From: CAZGMJ01 sp964526785
GTDB taxonomy: Bacteria > Planctomycetota > Phycisphaerae > Sedimentisphaerales > Anaerobacaceae
Direction: 5' to 3'
DNA length: 41,640 nucleotides
Assembly (NCBI GenBank): GCA_964526785.1
Contig: CAZGMJ010000046.1
Location: forward strand, 1-41,640
Shown here: in pieces, positions 41,221 through 41,640 of the stretch
Numbering within the stretch: the first letter of the stretch is position 1
Layout: every line of letters starts with the position of its first letter
Program-made: the position numbers and the translations under genes
The notes under the pieces: generated by a model
Seen by the model: only the letters and a program-made list of their open reading frames with translations
Database searches by the model: none
Told to the model about the DNA's origin: nothing

Positions 41221-41288
41221 CTCCCTATACACATGGTGGGGTGGCGACTTTGTTGCTATGGGTGATTCACAGGATGTCAGGCCGTATT

Positions 41289-41386
41289 GGTCGGCCGGGT
41301 GTTCGCGGCGGCAGTCTCTTTTCGATGTACACATCTCTCGGAGCCTGCCTCCGCGTCCGCGTGCTGCTGCGCACCACGGGTTTGGC
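41289..41386. repeat. Imperfect direct repeat, second unit
   Basis: Partner of 41122-41220. Substitutions are scattered and there is only one length difference, which points to an old duplication. Confidence 0.75.
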
Positions 41387-41585
41387 TGACCCGCCGGGGC
41401 GCGTCTATAGGTGCCAGCTCGGTCGCTATGGTCGATGTACAGGATAATGTCGGGGTTTAGATGTCGTGATTGAATACGCGGGCTCGTGTTGATGTCGGGG
41501 CGGATGCAAGAAGCGAGAAACGAATACGAATAGGAAATGAACGATCGAAATGTGCGCGGCCAAGGGCCGCGATTGGGGTGTTTTG

Positions 41586-41616
41586 TTTTGACAGGATTGA
41601 CAAGATGCACAAGATT
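41586..41616. repeat. Short dispersed CAGGATT-type repeat, copy 2
   Basis: Contains GACAGGATTGACAAGATG, then CACAAGATT, matching copy 1 at 41066. It is followed by AGGAGG and ATG/GTG codons at the window edge, too little to call a gene. Confidence 0.6.
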
Positions 41617-41640
41617 GCGGAGGAGGTTATGCGGTGGAAT

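Noticed and set aside
41621..41640. AGGAGG followed by ATG/GTG at the right edge as a gene start
   Set aside because: Only a few codons are visible; the ATG is too close to AGGAGG, and the GTG cannot be tested.

Overview
The window looks like a planctomycete of the Phycisphaerae type (Sedimentisphaerales-like). The evidence is repeated dockerin-like tails on large secreted proteins, several Tat-exported sulfatases and sugar enzymes, two anaerobic-type sulfatase-maturase radical SAM genes, an ECF sigma factor carrying its own membrane segment, and high GC. This assignment is inferred from gene content only. The maturases suggest an anaerobic life on sulfated or complex polysaccharides. No rRNA, tRNA, CRISPR array, integrase or transposase gene was recognised.

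Layout. 1-4.7 kb: the end of a secreted beta-helix protein with a dockerin-like tail, then a secreted C10 (streptopain-type) protease with the same kind of tail. 4.75-5.9 kb: a planctomycete-style membrane protein (minus strand). 5.9-6.9 kb: gene-free, mosaic repeats. 6.97-10.06 kb (minus): a 978-residue beta-helix/beta-propeller/dockerin protein, overlapped by 4 bp by a 53-residue secreted mini-protein carrying half a dockerin. 10.5-15.9 kb (plus): ECF sigma factor, HEAT-repeat protein and a GHL6-like glycoside hydrolase. 16.1-18.1 kb (minus): an S9 peptidase. 18.5-22.75 kb (plus): a tight three-gene unit of sugar epimerase, deoxyhypusine-synthase-like protein and a fused sugar kinase/HAD phosphatase.

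22.8-29.1 kb is an accessory stretch. An A+T-rich three-gene minus-strand cassette ending in a PIN-like nuclease comes first. A CE15 esterase and a two-helix membrane protein follow, then an A+T-rich orphan PD-(D/E)XK nuclease-like gene. 29.1-38.7 kb (plus) is a carbohydrate/sulfatase region: maturase 1, a clan GH-A hydrolase, a compact PIG-L deacetylase/GT4/GH100-like cluster, sulfatase 1, maturase 2 and a Tat-exported sugar isomerase-like TIM barrel. 38.8-40.2 kb (minus): sulfatase 2. 40.2-41.6 kb: gene-free and dense in the same mosaic repeats as 6 kb.

The genes fit one main theme: export of polysaccharide-degrading and sulfate-removing enzymes, their activation by the two maturases, and a cytoplasmic sugar-modification branch. 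Candidates for undescribed biology are the PIN cassette (22.8-25.0 kb), the epimerase/DHS-like/kinase-phosphatase unit (18.5-22.8 kb), the PIG-L/GT4/GH100-like cluster (32.0-34.9 kb), the coupled mini-dockerin gene (7 kb) and the two-locus mosaic repeat family. Many genes have a recognisable sigma-70-like promoter (TTGNNN, 17 bp, TATAAT/TAGAAT); these are listed where they help fix the start.
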